Positions 52,781-62,620 of a stretch of DNA of 64,000 nucleotides are shown piece after piece. Below the pieces are notes generated by a model, which was given only the letters and a program-made list of their open reading frames with translations, was not told where the DNA came from and did not search any database. Numbering within the stretch: the stretch's first letter is position 1; each line of letters opens with the position of its first letter. The position numbers and the translations under genes were made by a program. Source of the stretch: Cristatella mucedo (taxonomy: Eukaryota > Bryozoa > Phylactolaemata > Cristatellidae); NCBI GenBank assembly GCA_009760855.2, contig WPIO01000069.1, positions 821,001-885,000 on the forward strand, given 5' to 3'.

Positions 52781-52960
52781 TTATTTTTTCGGGACTGTAT
52801 TGGCTGATGTGGCAACGCGACGATTGGCCAAGCAAGCGGTGCCATTCACGGCCAAACGAAAGAGTTCGGCAGACTTCGAGGTGTACTTCACCCTGACCGC
52901 GAATCGCTGTGGCATAGCTTCGCCTGTGGCAGCAGACGCCGTCCGCGGCCGGGCACGATT
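52781..52960 (-). CDS. Candidate last exon of a minus-strand gene
   Basis: Minus strand: acceptor-like CCGGTCGCCAG before 52960, phase-0 frame NRARPRTASAATGEAMPQRF, AVRVKYTSKSAELFRLAVNG, TACLANRRVATSANTVPKK and TAA at 52783-52781. Composition is protein-like. It shares phase 0 with the exons at 53457, 58001 and 60363 and could be their terminal exon, convergent with the T-box gene. The acceptor is not very pyrimidine-rich and no clear AATAAA follows. Confidence 0.32.
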   Translation of the reverse strand, partial: NRARPRTASAATGEAMPQRFAVRVKYTSKSAELFRLAVNGTACLANRRVATSANTVPKK

Positions 52961-53456
52961 CTGGCGACCGGCCGCCAGAAGACTCAAAAAATGTAATCAC
53001 AGGCTTTGCAGGTATTTTGCATTGCGTATTAAAAAATCACATCTCAAATATCGATTCTGTGCAGCTGAGCAGGTGAGCTTGTGGCACTGATCTCAGGTCA
53101 GTAAAGCTCGAAGTCCAAGAACGCAGGTCGGTCGATTTGGGAGGCTCACGCCTCGCCCAAATCGACCGAAAAAAAAGTGGCGTCGGGGGAGCCGGCGAAC
53201 GAATGTAAAGCAGGCAATGTGCTTAGGCGAGGTCTATCGTGCCCGTTAAGGTTATGTGGCTGCGCTGCGCAGAGACCAGTCGTGGACATAGCTGGAGCCG
53301 CGGGCTGCTCTGGGTGACGAGCCGCGGCCGAGACCAGCCCACGAATGGGCAGCGCCCTCTAGCGTTCAGTGGGTCCAGCCGGTCGTCCCATCAGGCGCAT
53401 GCGATTTTCCAGCTATCGGCGTCTTCGGGTGGAGTCTCATCGTCGACAGCTCATAC

Positions 53457-53516
53457 GTCGTCCCGCGCATCGTCGTCTGCGGTTTCTTTTTTCCGAGACA
53501 CGAGGCCGCTCTTGTC
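53457..53516 (-). CDS. Candidate 60-bp internal exon of a minus-strand gene
   Basis: Minus strand: acceptor GCTCCACTTCGCTTCCAG, then 20 codons DKSGLVSRKKETADDDARDD, then donor GTATGAG; phase 0 at both ends. Highly charged, like the exons at 58001 and 60363. If not spliced it meets TGA at once. Small size makes chance a real possibility. Confidence 0.33.
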
Positions 53517-53574
53517 CTGGAAGCGAAGTGGAGCTGCCGTCACTGAGGGCTGATGCGGGTGCGGCAGCGGCGGC

Positions 53575-53655
53575 GGCAAGAGAGGGAGAGGGAGAGAGAA
53601 AGAGAGAGAGGGAGAGAGAGAAAGAAAAAAAGAGAGAGAGAGAGAGAGAGAGAGC
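53575..53655. repeat. GA-rich microsatellite
   Basis: GAGA with AAAG and GGGA interruptions, the purest part at about 53632-53654. Confidence 0.93.
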
Positions 53656-53719
53656 GTCGCTACCCGGAGCAATCGGCCGCCACTCAGCTTAGCGACCGCC
53701 TCTGTCTTTCTTTTTTTCG

Positions 53720-54034
53720 TCACTCTAAGCTCGTCGAGGCTGTGAGCCGAGCGGGCCCTAGAGCAAGGAGCGGCCCTAGAGCCGGGCGGGCTCTGCCAAG
53801 GGTGCGAAAGGCCGCTCCGGTCTGAGCCGTAGCTGCTGCTAGGTAACAGCTACGGTAGACGCCAATCGTAGACTCAGCAAAAGTTCGACGTAGCTCGAAG
53901 GTGGCGGCGCCGGCGAGCTCGCTGCAGGGCACCGACAGCCCGTGGTCGATGGCAGCAGCGCACAGACAGACATACAGCTCAGAGACCGACAGCCTGAGCG
54001 GCGCTCCTGCGGCGGTGCTAGTGCCAGAAGCCAT
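53720..54034 (-). CDS. Exon-like ORF, unknown
   Basis: Minus-strand frame starting at an ATG (54034): MASGTSTAAGAPLRLSVSEL, YVCLCAAAIDHGLSVPCSEL, AGAATFELRRTFAESTIGVY, then an Ala/Arg/Pro-rich end. The first 60 residues look like a protein, the rest compositional. It could be a first exon of a small gene or an exon of the charged minus-strand gene; no splice site is decisive. Confidence 0.25.
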   Translation of the reverse strand: MASGTSTAAGAPLRLSVSELYVCLCAAAIDHGLSVPCSELAGAATFELRRTFAESTIGVYRSCYLAAATAQTGAAFRTLGRARPALGPLLALGPARLTASTSLE

Positions 54035-54189
54035 TAGCCGACCACGCGGCTAGACCAGGCTAGACAAGATCGGAGAAAGCCATCCGTAGGGTGGCAGCAT
54101 CCCTCTGGAATACTGCCTCTTAATTCTGCATTGTAATTCAAACTTCTATATTCAAGGAAACCACTAGAGACCCGTCCTGAATACCGTAT

Positions 54190-54610
54190 CCCAATTGAAG
54201 AAGACAGCTAGTCCTATAGACCTTATTCTCACTGCTCTTCTTCTACTATGCATAGATCTGCTGCTGCCAAGCATGACTAACATAATAAATATGTCATTTG
54301 CCGCATTTCATATTCCAGTACCATTCGAAAAGGCTATAGTCAGGCCAACACTCATAAAAGCAACTCCAGACAAGAGAAGTCGAGCAACCTCCGCCCAGTC
54401 TCCCCTCTACCGTTCATATCGAAGAACCCAAATTAGTCTTTGCTGGCCAGCTGAACTCATATTGAAACTTCAAACCTTACTAGCAAGTTCCAGTCTGGTA
54501 GTAAAGCTAATCACTCCAAAGAGTCGGCATTGCTTCGGGTGTATAACGACCTACTTAGAAGTGCAGACATAGGTAAAGTCTCTCTACTTACTCATACTTA
54601 TTCTGCTCGA
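54190..54610 (+). mobile_element. LINE-A RT fragment (split copy, part 1)
   Basis: Plus strand: KKTASPIDLILTALLLLCID, LLLPSMTNIINMSFAAFHIP, VPFEKAIVRPTLIKA, then frameshifted NYRPVSLLPF-like remnants to about 54610, where a minus-strand tail intervenes. Confidence 0.8.
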
Positions 54611-54633
54611 TTTGTCTGTAACGTTTGATAACA

Positions 54634-54850
54634 ATAATAATAATAATAATGCACTCGATAAAGCGCCCTCGGAGAACTCAATCTCTCTCTAGGCGCTTTA
54701 CATTTGCTGCAAAGGGAAATGCAATTGAATGGTGAGTAATATCATGCTTGATAAGCAAACAAAATTGATAACATGGTTAGTGGCAGCATGCACAGTGTCA
54801 GCAAGCATAAGCACGTGAAGGACCAATCACAGGGACGAATCACACGAATC
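54634..54850 (-). mobile_element. LINE-A 3' end nested in the plus-strand copy
   Basis: AAT run, near-consensus stem-loop, and 3' UTR to about 54850 (GCATGCACAGTGTCAGCAAG, CGTGAAGGACCAATCACAGG). It interrupts the plus-strand LINE-A. Confidence 0.82.
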
Positions 54851-54854
54851 ACAA

Positions 54855-55714
54855 GATCATCCAAGGATCTCCTGAAGTATCGTGTACCTCAGGGTACTGC
54901 GCTTGGTCCCCTTTTCTCCCGGCTTATGCTTTACCTCTTGCCGATGTGATTTCCAGGTACAATCTAGGCTTCAACTTCTATGCAGATGACACTCAGTTTC
55001 TGACTTTACTTTGATATCTCCCAGCCCTCGAGCACGTCAAATTTTCCTAACTCTCTTACTGCATGTATTGATGACATCCACATGTGGATGGCAGAAAACT
55101 CTATTAAATTGAGTGAGGATAAAACCAACTTACTAGTTATGGGCAAACCAAGTGCGATTCAGAAACTGTACAGGTTAACGCTAAAAATTAGCTCTGTCAG
55201 CGTATCTTCTGTTGAATATAGACGAAATCTAGATGTCCAGTTCAAAAGTGACCTTTCACTAGACGACCACATCAGCTCACCAGTCAAGTCTGGCTACTTT
55301 CAGTTACATAACATTGCTAAAATTTGGGCTTGTATAGACAGGGATACCACATCTAAATTAGTCCATGCATTTGCGAGATCCCGTCTTGACTTCTATAACT
55401 CACTTCTTGCTGGTCTACAGGTCTGTGCACTCAAAGACTTACAGCTAATGCAAAACTCTGCAGCTAGGCTTGCCTGTCGCGAGCATGGCAGTTGCCACAT
55501 CACACCAATTCTTGCCGACCTGCACTGGCTATCAGTCAAGCGACTCATCGACTTCAAGGTTTTGTCACTCACATTTAAGTCTCTTCGTTTTTTAGTTCCA
55601 GCCCACCTATAAGATTTACTCCCGACCCACAGGCTAAGCATTGTAGCACCCAGTTTTCGGATTCGAATCGTTTACTTATACCTTGTACGAACCTCAAATC
55701 CTTTGGAGACCGTC
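54855..55714 (+). mobile_element. LINE-A RT fragment (split copy, part 2)
   Basis: Plus strand: VPQGTALGP-like, FNFYADDTQF near 54975-55005, then an open frame 55082-55612 with WMAENSIKLSEDKTNLLVMG, SLDDHISSPVKSGYFQLHNI, HITPILADLHWLSVKRLIDF. It ends abruptly at CTTTGGAGACCGTCCA near 55714, next to the 13-bp minisatellite region. Confidence 0.85.
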
Positions 55715-55798
55715 CATTTCGGCACGGTTCTTTACGAGAGCCTGAAAGAGCTGCTCGCAGTCTTCAGCGGCGCGCTCGGCATTCGGAGAACCCCGAAC

Positions 55799-56037
55799 CA
55801 CTGCGCCGAACCGCTGCGCCGAACCGCTGCGCCGAGCCGCTGCGCCGAGCCGCTGCGCCGAGCCGCTGCGCCGAGCCGCTGCGCCGAGCCGCTGCGCCGA
55901 GCCGCTGCGCCGAGCCGCTGCGCCGAGCCGCTGCGCCGAGCCGCTGCGCCGAGCCACTGCGCCGAGCCACTGCACCGAACCACTGCACCGAACCACTGCA
56001 CCGAACCACTGCACCGAACCACTGCACCGAACCTGGC
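55799..56037. repeat. 13-bp minisatellite, about 18 units
   Basis: Unit CTGCGCCGAGCCG, with GAACC variants at the left edge and ACTGCACCGAACC variants at the right edge. Because 13 is not a multiple of 3 it is open in several frames, giving the same 13-residue repeat in each; these are not genes. Confidence 0.96.
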
Positions 56038-56594
56038 GCTGCTCTGTGGCAGCCGCTCGGTCCTGCTCAGCTGCCTGGCAATTTAAGCACACTCTAGGAC
56101 GCATCTCCATGATTGCATCAGACTGTACACGACGCTCTTTATTCCATGGTCTGACATAGCATACTTGCTTTGATCGTCGCCTCTAATTGCCCGATTCAAC
56201 AAGTTGGACTACTTTAAAGCCACTGACTCATTGTCTAGAGCCGTGAGGAATTTCACGTCGAGGCCCTGAATTGATGAGCAGTGGCGGCATCCTCACCTTC
56301 CGAGGAGGGCGTACAAGAGGCTCCCACTTAACGATGTTCCTCCCTACGGAGAGCATGGTCTGCTGTGGCCAGTCCCTGCATTGATAGCGAACCTTAGTGT
56401 CCCAGCTGTCCCGTGGGCAAAGAAAATATGGAAACTTTATGACGCCTCCTTAGAGGCCGATCAGCCATGACAACGTTTTGAAGTGCCCAACGCTTAGTCA
56501 ATACTTCAAGGAAATCAGTAACATCTTTATAGCAATTCCTAATGAATAGTAATATAGTTATATAGTAATTCACTCTGAGCCGCTCGGTGTGAGC

Positions 56595-56598
<4 letters not shown>
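56038..56598. other. Unassigned sequence
   Basis: Nothing recognised. Confidence 0.5.

Positions 56599-56681
<83 letters not shown>
56599..56681. repeat. (GA)n microsatellite
   Basis: Pure GA dinucleotides. Confidence 0.97.
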
Positions 56682-56682
<1 letters not shown>

Positions 56683-56814
56683 CGGGTAATTTTTACAATT
56701 ACGAAGCAGAATGGCTTTGAAGATGAGCAATCAATGAACAGGCCATTAACTAGGGTTATAGATGATTTGCACCGTTGAAGAGACCGTCCAAATGTTGCAA
56801 AAGGAGAGTCCGCC

Positions 56815-57284
56815 TCACCGACTGATCAGTTTCGAAAAAGGTGGCACCACTTTCTGATATTCATCCGAAAAGTTGCACTCCTTATGCCTAAATGTCGGAA
56901 GCTCAGTATTGAGCTTGATATGACCATGGTCTCGTATCGAAAGGTGTGAGATTTTCCTCATTGGAAATGGTGGCTTTATTACCTCAGCCGCATTTTCGAA
57001 ACCAGGACCTGCATCTGGAATGTAGCAATGCAGCACGCACGGCGTGGCACGCGAGAAGCTGGCTGGACACGGCTCACGATCGTGAACCAATCTGCGCTTG
57101 ATCCGACGTGGCCGCGCTCGCCCGCCAGCTGACGGACGGCCATCGCACGGCCGCGACGTCTTCCTCGCTGTCTGCCTGTCTTTCTTGGGAGGTTTGGCTC
57201 TGGAGCGATGGATCGCGGAACGAGTTGGTGCGCGACGGAGGAAAAGCTCCGAGGTTCTGAGGGCTCGCTGTGCACAGGTGGCAT
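56815..57284 (-). CDS. Exon-like ORFs, unknown
   Basis: Minus strand: a frame ending at 56815 contains IKPPFPMRKISHLSIRDHGH, LNTELPTFRHKECNFSDEYQ and KVVPPFSKLISR then TGA. An overlapping frame from 57284 is Arg/Pro-rich. CTACATTCCAG near 57022 may be an acceptor and GAG|GTAATAAAG near 56988 a donor. The terminal frame looks protein-like, but how the parts join is unclear. Confidence 0.25.
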
Positions 57285-58000
57285 CTGCTAAGTGCCCAGC
57301 TTGTTCCGTGTGAATTCTACCGATGGCTCAACAGCTCTATTCTCTATTTTCAAGCCGTAGAAATTGTCAGAATTAAATACGTTAAAAAAATGATTCCGCA
57401 ATTATTTCCTAATATTTGACAAGAAACTCCATCTAGTAGCAGCTGCGCCCTTAAAAGTTTCCTCGAATGTCCGCGTGCGAATTGTCAGTCCAGGGCGTGT
57501 CTTGATCTTCGGCAGGCGTGTAGACATTGCGTCCCTTAACAAATGCTTTCACCGACTATTTTTCCGCACTTTCTTCATAGATTGTCCGCACTTGTACCGA
57601 AATAAATCTGTTGGGCAGCCTCTTGATTTCATACCAATCAAATAAGTTCGCTCACTGATCTCGAAATTTGTTGTGGCAAGCTAAAATGCACTACTCATTT
57701 AGGGCATCTATACCATTGCGCTTCTACGGATAAAAATCGATGGCACTTTATTCACCTTCAAGCTGCTGTTCGCCGAGTTCCCTTCATAGACCTTTTCGGC
57801 GTCAGCTGAGAGCTGCACTTTCTAGTAAGCACAAGGCTTGCTCAATCTACAGGGTGCAGTCGTTTTGCCTTTCAGAAAGCGCGTCGGAAAGTGGGAGAGG
57901 GGGGTGTGTTAGAGGGCGTGAGTCGGACAAGCAGCAATGCTCCTGCCCCACATGCCAGAAAGTCTGCATCGAAAGCCGCGGGCCGGATCGCGCCGCTTAC
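57285..58000. other. Unassigned sequence
   Basis: No supported gene; the last 100 bp continue the frame of the next exon past its donor. Confidence 0.45.
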
Positions 58001-58171
58001 GTCAATTCTCGGCAAGAAGCTCGTTTCCGTCGGCTCTCTCTTGGTAGTGCCACCGCGGTGCTTGCCCATCGATGAATCAGCGGCGTCCTCATCCTCGCCC
58101 TCAACGTCAGGTGCAGCAGTCGGCTGAGCGGCAGCCGCAGCCTTGACCTTGACCTTCTTCTTTCTTCTTAT
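58001..58171 (-). CDS. Candidate internal exon of a charged minus-strand protein
   Basis: Minus strand: excellent acceptor CTTCCGTCCTCTCCCGCTCAG before 58171, donor GAC|GTAAGC after 58001; 57 codons, phase 0 at both ends. It reads IRRKKKVKVKAAAAAQPTAA, PDVEGEDEDAADSSMGKHRG, GTTKREPTETSFLPRID: a basic stretch, an Ala run, an acidic stretch. Such composition suits a nuclear or cytoskeletal linker protein, but no domain is recognised. The frame also stays open upstream to an ATG at 58273, so this could instead be a first exon. Confidence 0.42.
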
Positions 58172-59019
58172 CTGAGCGGGAGAGGACGGAAGCCGGCTGC
58201 GGACAGCTGAGCGGATAGCAGCGAGCACCGCCGCCGATGGCCGATCGTTCACTCGGGAGGAATGAATGGGCATCTAGGCCATCGCTGCAGTAGCCATTTC
58301 TGGATTTCGCTCTGTTCTACTGGCAGGATAAAAATATATTCTGTCTTCCCGGTCTTGTTTACTTTCTAGAGTGCATTAAGCCGGCTCTGTAGTGACCTGG
58401 CGTCAACAAGTCAGTAGCTCTGGGCTCAGTGGAAAGGTATTCGCAGTTTATGAGCTATTGGTATATATTTATGGTATGCATTTGTTGATATGTATTTATG
58501 AGTTATGAGCTACTGTCGAGTCCAAAGCGAGGTCGTGCCACTGCCACTACTTTTAAGAGGCAGTGGCCCCAGTTTAGCCTCAGGGTGGCCGAACATTAGC
58601 CCTGGGGTAATTTTATTTTCATTTTTCGTGACTTTGAGGAAAGCGCGAATTCGATTTTCGTTGCTCAACTGGCGATAGTGATTTGCCTGCGACCCGTCCT
58701 TACAGAGTGGTGACCTTCTAAAATGTTACGTCTGCTCTCAGCAAGATATGCACGGTGCCTCCTAGGCCACTGTGCACCGCCATTCGGTGAAACCCTTAGA
58801 AAAACCTTGTACAGTCATAGTTTTTATTTTTACGTTATAGCTGCTATTATTAATAGGATCTTATTTTTGCAATTATTTTGACGAACCTGGTCGATACTCG
58901 TTCGGACACGCGCACAAAGTGGTAAAACTTTTCATTTCATGATCGTAAGTGTAGCAGAAGCATACATTATAATTAATTTCAACGATAATTAGTCGTCTAA
59001 ATAAAAGGTAACTTGGGAA
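58172..59019. other. Unassigned sequence
   Basis: Nothing recognised beyond AT-rich stretches. Confidence 0.5.
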
Positions 59020-59430
59020 TATGAGTGCTGAAGGCGTCACACAAGTTATCAAAACGAATTTAAAATCGCCGTATCGGTGAAAGATGGATTTCTTTACACA
59101 GAATCAAAATGAGATAAGAGAAATCTGACACAAAAGAGGACTTGGTACCTGACGGAGAACAATGGACTACTGTCACCCTAGGCTGAACGCTGTCGAATGA
59201 ATTCAAAACTATAGATTCGAAAGACTGCTTGGAGTAGGCTGCAGACGGCTTGAAATTGAAGGATCAGCGTGTGATAAGAGCGATTCCAAAGCCAGTTTTG
59301 ATTGATCGAGGGGTATACATGAACAAGAAGAGGCCTGTTGGGTTGCATCGTTAATTGTTGGGCAGTTAACCGATTGCTTCCACGTCTCGGTCAGGGCTAA
59401 CGGGTCCGATTCATTCTCACTAATCAATTC
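59020..59430 (-). mobile_element. LINE-A endonuclease region, decayed
   Basis: Minus strand: DPLALTETWKQSVNCPTIND and remnants of the region up to the GDFNVH motif, with several frameshifts. This is the LINE 5' half only, lacking RT and tail, so it is a deletion remnant rather than a simple 5' truncation. Confidence 0.72.
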
Positions 59431-59860
59431 ATTGTATTAGGATTTATTGCACAGCCAGCGAGGATTTTGAAGACAAGCTTTGAGACGGCCCGCCCGGGTC
59501 ATGAAAGGCCTGATGACCACGAAGAGAAATTTACAGCAGCTCAAGAGGGAAATTGCTCAGGGCGGTTCGATACAATGCTGGGGATTTTGAATCACTTTGG
59601 TTTTCAGATAGCTAATAAGTAACACTCTTCCAAAGAGCCTCAAAGGAAGAGTAAGTTACAGGATTTTACCTATTTCAAATTATGCGTTGACCACTGCCAC
59701 TCCTCACACTCACAAAGATACTGGCGGGTGAGCGATCGAGCGAGCAAGCAAGCAAATGCAAATGAGCATGCATAACCTCTAACTTTCTTAATTCTCACTT
59801 GCCTTTTTTGCATATATCTATGTATGTATATACAGTTAAATCAACTCTCCTATTTCCTCT
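59431..59860. other. Unassigned sequence
   Basis: Nothing recognised. Confidence 0.5.
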
Positions 59861-59869
59861 CTCTACTAT

Positions 59870-59900
<31 letters not shown>

Positions 59901-59985
59901 TTGTCTATCCTTCCATTCTTTAATGCCTCCATCCGGCCGTCAGTTTATTTATCTAGCTGCCTAGCTATCTCGGAGATAACTGGCT

Positions 59986-60042
<57 letters not shown>
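59861..60042. repeat. (CT)n microsatellites
   Basis: CT runs at about 59869-59893 and 59990-60041. Confidence 0.95.
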
Positions 60043-60045
<3 letters not shown>

Positions 60046-60086
60046 AGCTCGCCATCTTTCTGCTTTCCCTTACTTGGTCCAGAGAT

Positions 60087-60168
60087 AATAATAATAATAC
60101 TAATAATAATAGTGCACTTGATAAAGCATCCTCAGATAACTCTATCTCTTTCCAAGGCGCTTTTGAGA
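60087..60168 (-). repeat. LINE-A 3' tail only
   Basis: AAT repeats and diverged stem-loop (AAGCATCCTCAGATAACTCT .. CCAAGGCGCTTTTG). Confidence 0.78.
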
Positions 60169-60207
60169 TCGGAGCATTTGGAATGCAAGATTGGGTCTTC
60201 GTATGCA

Positions 60208-60209
<2 letters not shown>

Positions 60210-60264
<55 letters not shown>
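60210..60264. repeat. (CT)n microsatellite
   Basis: Pure CT dinucleotides. Confidence 0.97.
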
Positions 60265-60266
<2 letters not shown>

Positions 60267-60362
60267 ATGTAGCGGCCACTGTCGCCTGTAGGGCTCCAGC
60301 TGGCTCTCATACCGCCACATTATGCGCTCTCTCACTCCTGCACGTCCAACACTCTCAATTAC

Positions 60363-60671
60363 CTGGGCGGCTGGCTTTTTAGGACTGACGGCGCTTTTGT
60401 CGAGGGACTCCGAGGCTCCTTTGCTCCTTCGTTCGACTTCCGGTGATTCGCCCTTTTCCTTTTCCGTCGATTCTGCATCGCCGCGTACCTCGACAGATTT
60501 AAGGTCAGCGTCGGCCCCACGGCCTTCGCCCTCGGAGGTCGCGACCTTCAATGGGCCCTTTTGCTGCGCCTTGTCCTGCAGATGATTGCCCTTCTCTTCA
60601 ATGTGACCGAGCACTGCCGGTCGCGAATCGTCAGCTGACCGGGCTGCCTTCTCTTCCGCCTTGGATTCTAC
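60363..60671 (-). CDS. Candidate exon of a charged minus-strand protein
   Basis: Minus strand: acceptor TACGGTGAGGTCTTCAG before 60671, donor CCCAG|GTAATTG after 60363; 103 codons, phase 0 at both ends. It reads VESKAEEKAARSADDSRPAV, GHIEEKGNHLQDKAQQKGPL, KSVEVRGDAESTEKEKGESP and SLDKSAVSPKKPAAQ. Lys/Glu/Ser-rich, no cysteine, likely disordered. The same style and phase as 58001-58171 suggest one gene. Read past the donor, the frame runs into the CT microsatellite. No function can be named. Confidence 0.45.
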
Positions 60672-60692
60672 CTGAAGACCTCACCGTAAAAG

Positions 60693-60748
60693 ATGGCGAT
60701 CGCTGCAGCACTGACTCGTATTCGGCTTAGGCTTAGGAGGAGCATACA
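60693..60748 (+). CDS. Candidate short first coding exon
   Basis: AAAGATGG gives a good start context at 60693. The frame MAIAAALTRIRLRLRRSI then meets a strong donor ACA|GTGAGTA after 60748 (phase 2). An Arg-rich, acid-free amphipathic N-terminus resembles a mitochondrial targeting peptide. No matching next exon was found, and the site lies only 20 bp from the minus-strand exon acceptor. Confidence 0.25.
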
Positions 60749-61031
60749 GTGAGTATATAACCCCATGCACTCTCATTATAAAGTTCGCACCGCTATCGTG
60801 CAGATAAATGCCCCGTAAGATAAAGGCTGTAAACATGGCTGCTCCTTTGAAGCCGAGAAACACAAAACATCACGGCTGCTTAAGTAGGCGTGTGGACTTG
60901 GTCCACCATATTATTTCCTTCTGCTCACCTTTGCATAACTTTACACCGCTTGGCTAAACACAGGAATCGGGTCCGTTTTACGGCAATTCATAGACGTTTC
61001 TGAATGGCTAACAGGTTCAGTATCAGCGCAG
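60749..61031. other. Unassigned sequence
   Basis: A minus-strand frame at 60681-60863 has no support. Confidence 0.4.
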
Positions 61032-61277
61032 ATGTTTGTCCCTGAAGTCGACACACTTTGCGGTTACCATGTGCTGCCCTGCTCCTCTTGCAAAGTGGCC
61101 CCCCCTCCGCATGCCTTGAAAGTGATAATGACGCGAGTTGCTACGGAACGTGACAGCCGAGAACAAGCCATCTGGAACTTTTTAGAAATACAACGGCGTG
61201 AGCGTCCAGTGAGAATCGACGCGCTGAGCCACGCCCACGAGAGGACTTTGCTTTATTTGGCCGGCAGGCCGAGTTAA
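61032..61277 (+). CDS. Exon-like ORF, unknown
   Basis: After CAGCGCAG at 61031 the frame reads MFVPEVDTLCGYHVLPCSSC, KVAPPPHALKVIMTRVATER, DSREQAIWNFLEIQRRERPV and stops at 61275-61277. It has a CxxC pair and a protein-like residue mix, but no recognised domain. Its phase does not fit the candidate exon at 60693. Confidence 0.28.
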   Translation: MFVPEVDTLCGYHVLPCSSCKVAPPPHALKVIMTRVATERDSREQAIWNFLEIQRRERPVRIDALSHAHERTLLYLAGRPS

Positions 61278-62433
61278 CAAACTTGACAAGCATGCAAAAT
61301 TTCTTTAGAATTTATAGCACATTCCCGAAAACGAATTTCGATGGAATTGCTTTAGCGGCGCTGAGCTAGTTAGGCCCGCCGAGCTTTACTGATTCCGTTC
61401 TCTCACCCTGTCTCGAACTAGCTCTGTCTCCACACTCTAAATCTTGAGAGACTTCAATTTTTTTTGCCAACCGTAGTCAATAGCGTGAAATATCCATGAT
61501 TGTGTCTCCAGGTCTAAAAGTAATTCCCGTTTGCTCCTTGAATGGCCGCTATCCAAGATTTCTTCGAGGAAACCACTCCCCTAGTTAGACGAAGGAAACA
61601 CAATTATTGGATATAGCAAGCTAAGTCCTTAGCACTCACTGGTAATTAAAAGCCCGAACCGACCGATTGTCACTCTTCCTACCAAAATACTAGTGGATGC
61701 AGCTCATAGCTTCATTCTTCAGTAATAAATTGATTTCGTGTCGGCTGAGACTTCTGTTTTCTCAGCCAGAATCACATTAAATTATAACCCAGTTGATAAA
61801 GCGCATTCGAAGCCGGATGAGTAGAAATGATCTGCCCCATAGAAACTTTGAAGTTTATACTTTACATTAGCATGAACAAAGGTCAAGGCGGCGAAGCTTT
61901 TCTACTGGCACGCGTGCGGATGCACTCACTGATGGCTGCACCGTGTGCAGAGGTACGTTTGGTTGAATGTCATTTCACTCATAAGCCACGTCTGAATTCT
62001 ATTTCAAGTGTAAAAACGTCTGCTAGACATTAATAATGGCCACTATGTAAGATTTTTAGTTTGAAGATTATAATGAGCCAAATGACAGAACCAAAATAAA
62101 CTTAAAAATTTTAAAGAACAGCACAGCCTAGATCTGTAAATTCTCAAGGCCAGCCTAAAAATGTGGTCGACTCGCTGCAAAACTGCCAAAATGCTGAGGT
62201 CGGGATGCCGGAGACAATGTGAGCTGTGCACTTTTAGCGTCTGGCCTCGACATCTTCGCCTTGCTTCTTACCGACAAATCTTCCTGCGGCATGAAGACAC
62301 CTACACTTGTTGCACAAATCCGCTAGTAGGCTTGTTAACCGCAGTGCACAATTTCACGCCAGTCTATATAGACTGCCGGATAAAGTAGTCAATCACATTT
62401 AAGATTACACTATTCGCTTTAGACTCCACCCAA
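61278..62433. other. Unassigned sequence
   Basis: AT-leaning; nothing recognised. Confidence 0.5.
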
Positions 62434-62620
62434 CTGAATGCTTGCCTTGCAGACATTCGATCCTGGATTCGGCAAATTTCCCTTAAACTAAACTAAATGA
62501 CGACAAACGGCACTGATACTCCATGGACACCTCAAGTGCTTGGTAGGACCGAAGAATAGGCTCTTTTAATAGGCGATGCTGTTGTGCAACCATCGCAGTG
62601 TGCTAGGAATTGAGATGTCC
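62434..62620 (+). mobile_element. Very old LINE fragment
   Basis: Plus strand: LNACLADIRSWIRQISLKLN followed by a broken DDKT-like segment and SVLGIEMSTL. It resembles the region after YADD in L2/CR1 ORF2. Confidence 0.5.

Noticed and set aside
55694-56110. 127- and 138-codon ORFs over the 13-bp repeat
   Set aside because: Open because of the repeat period; identical pattern in all frames.
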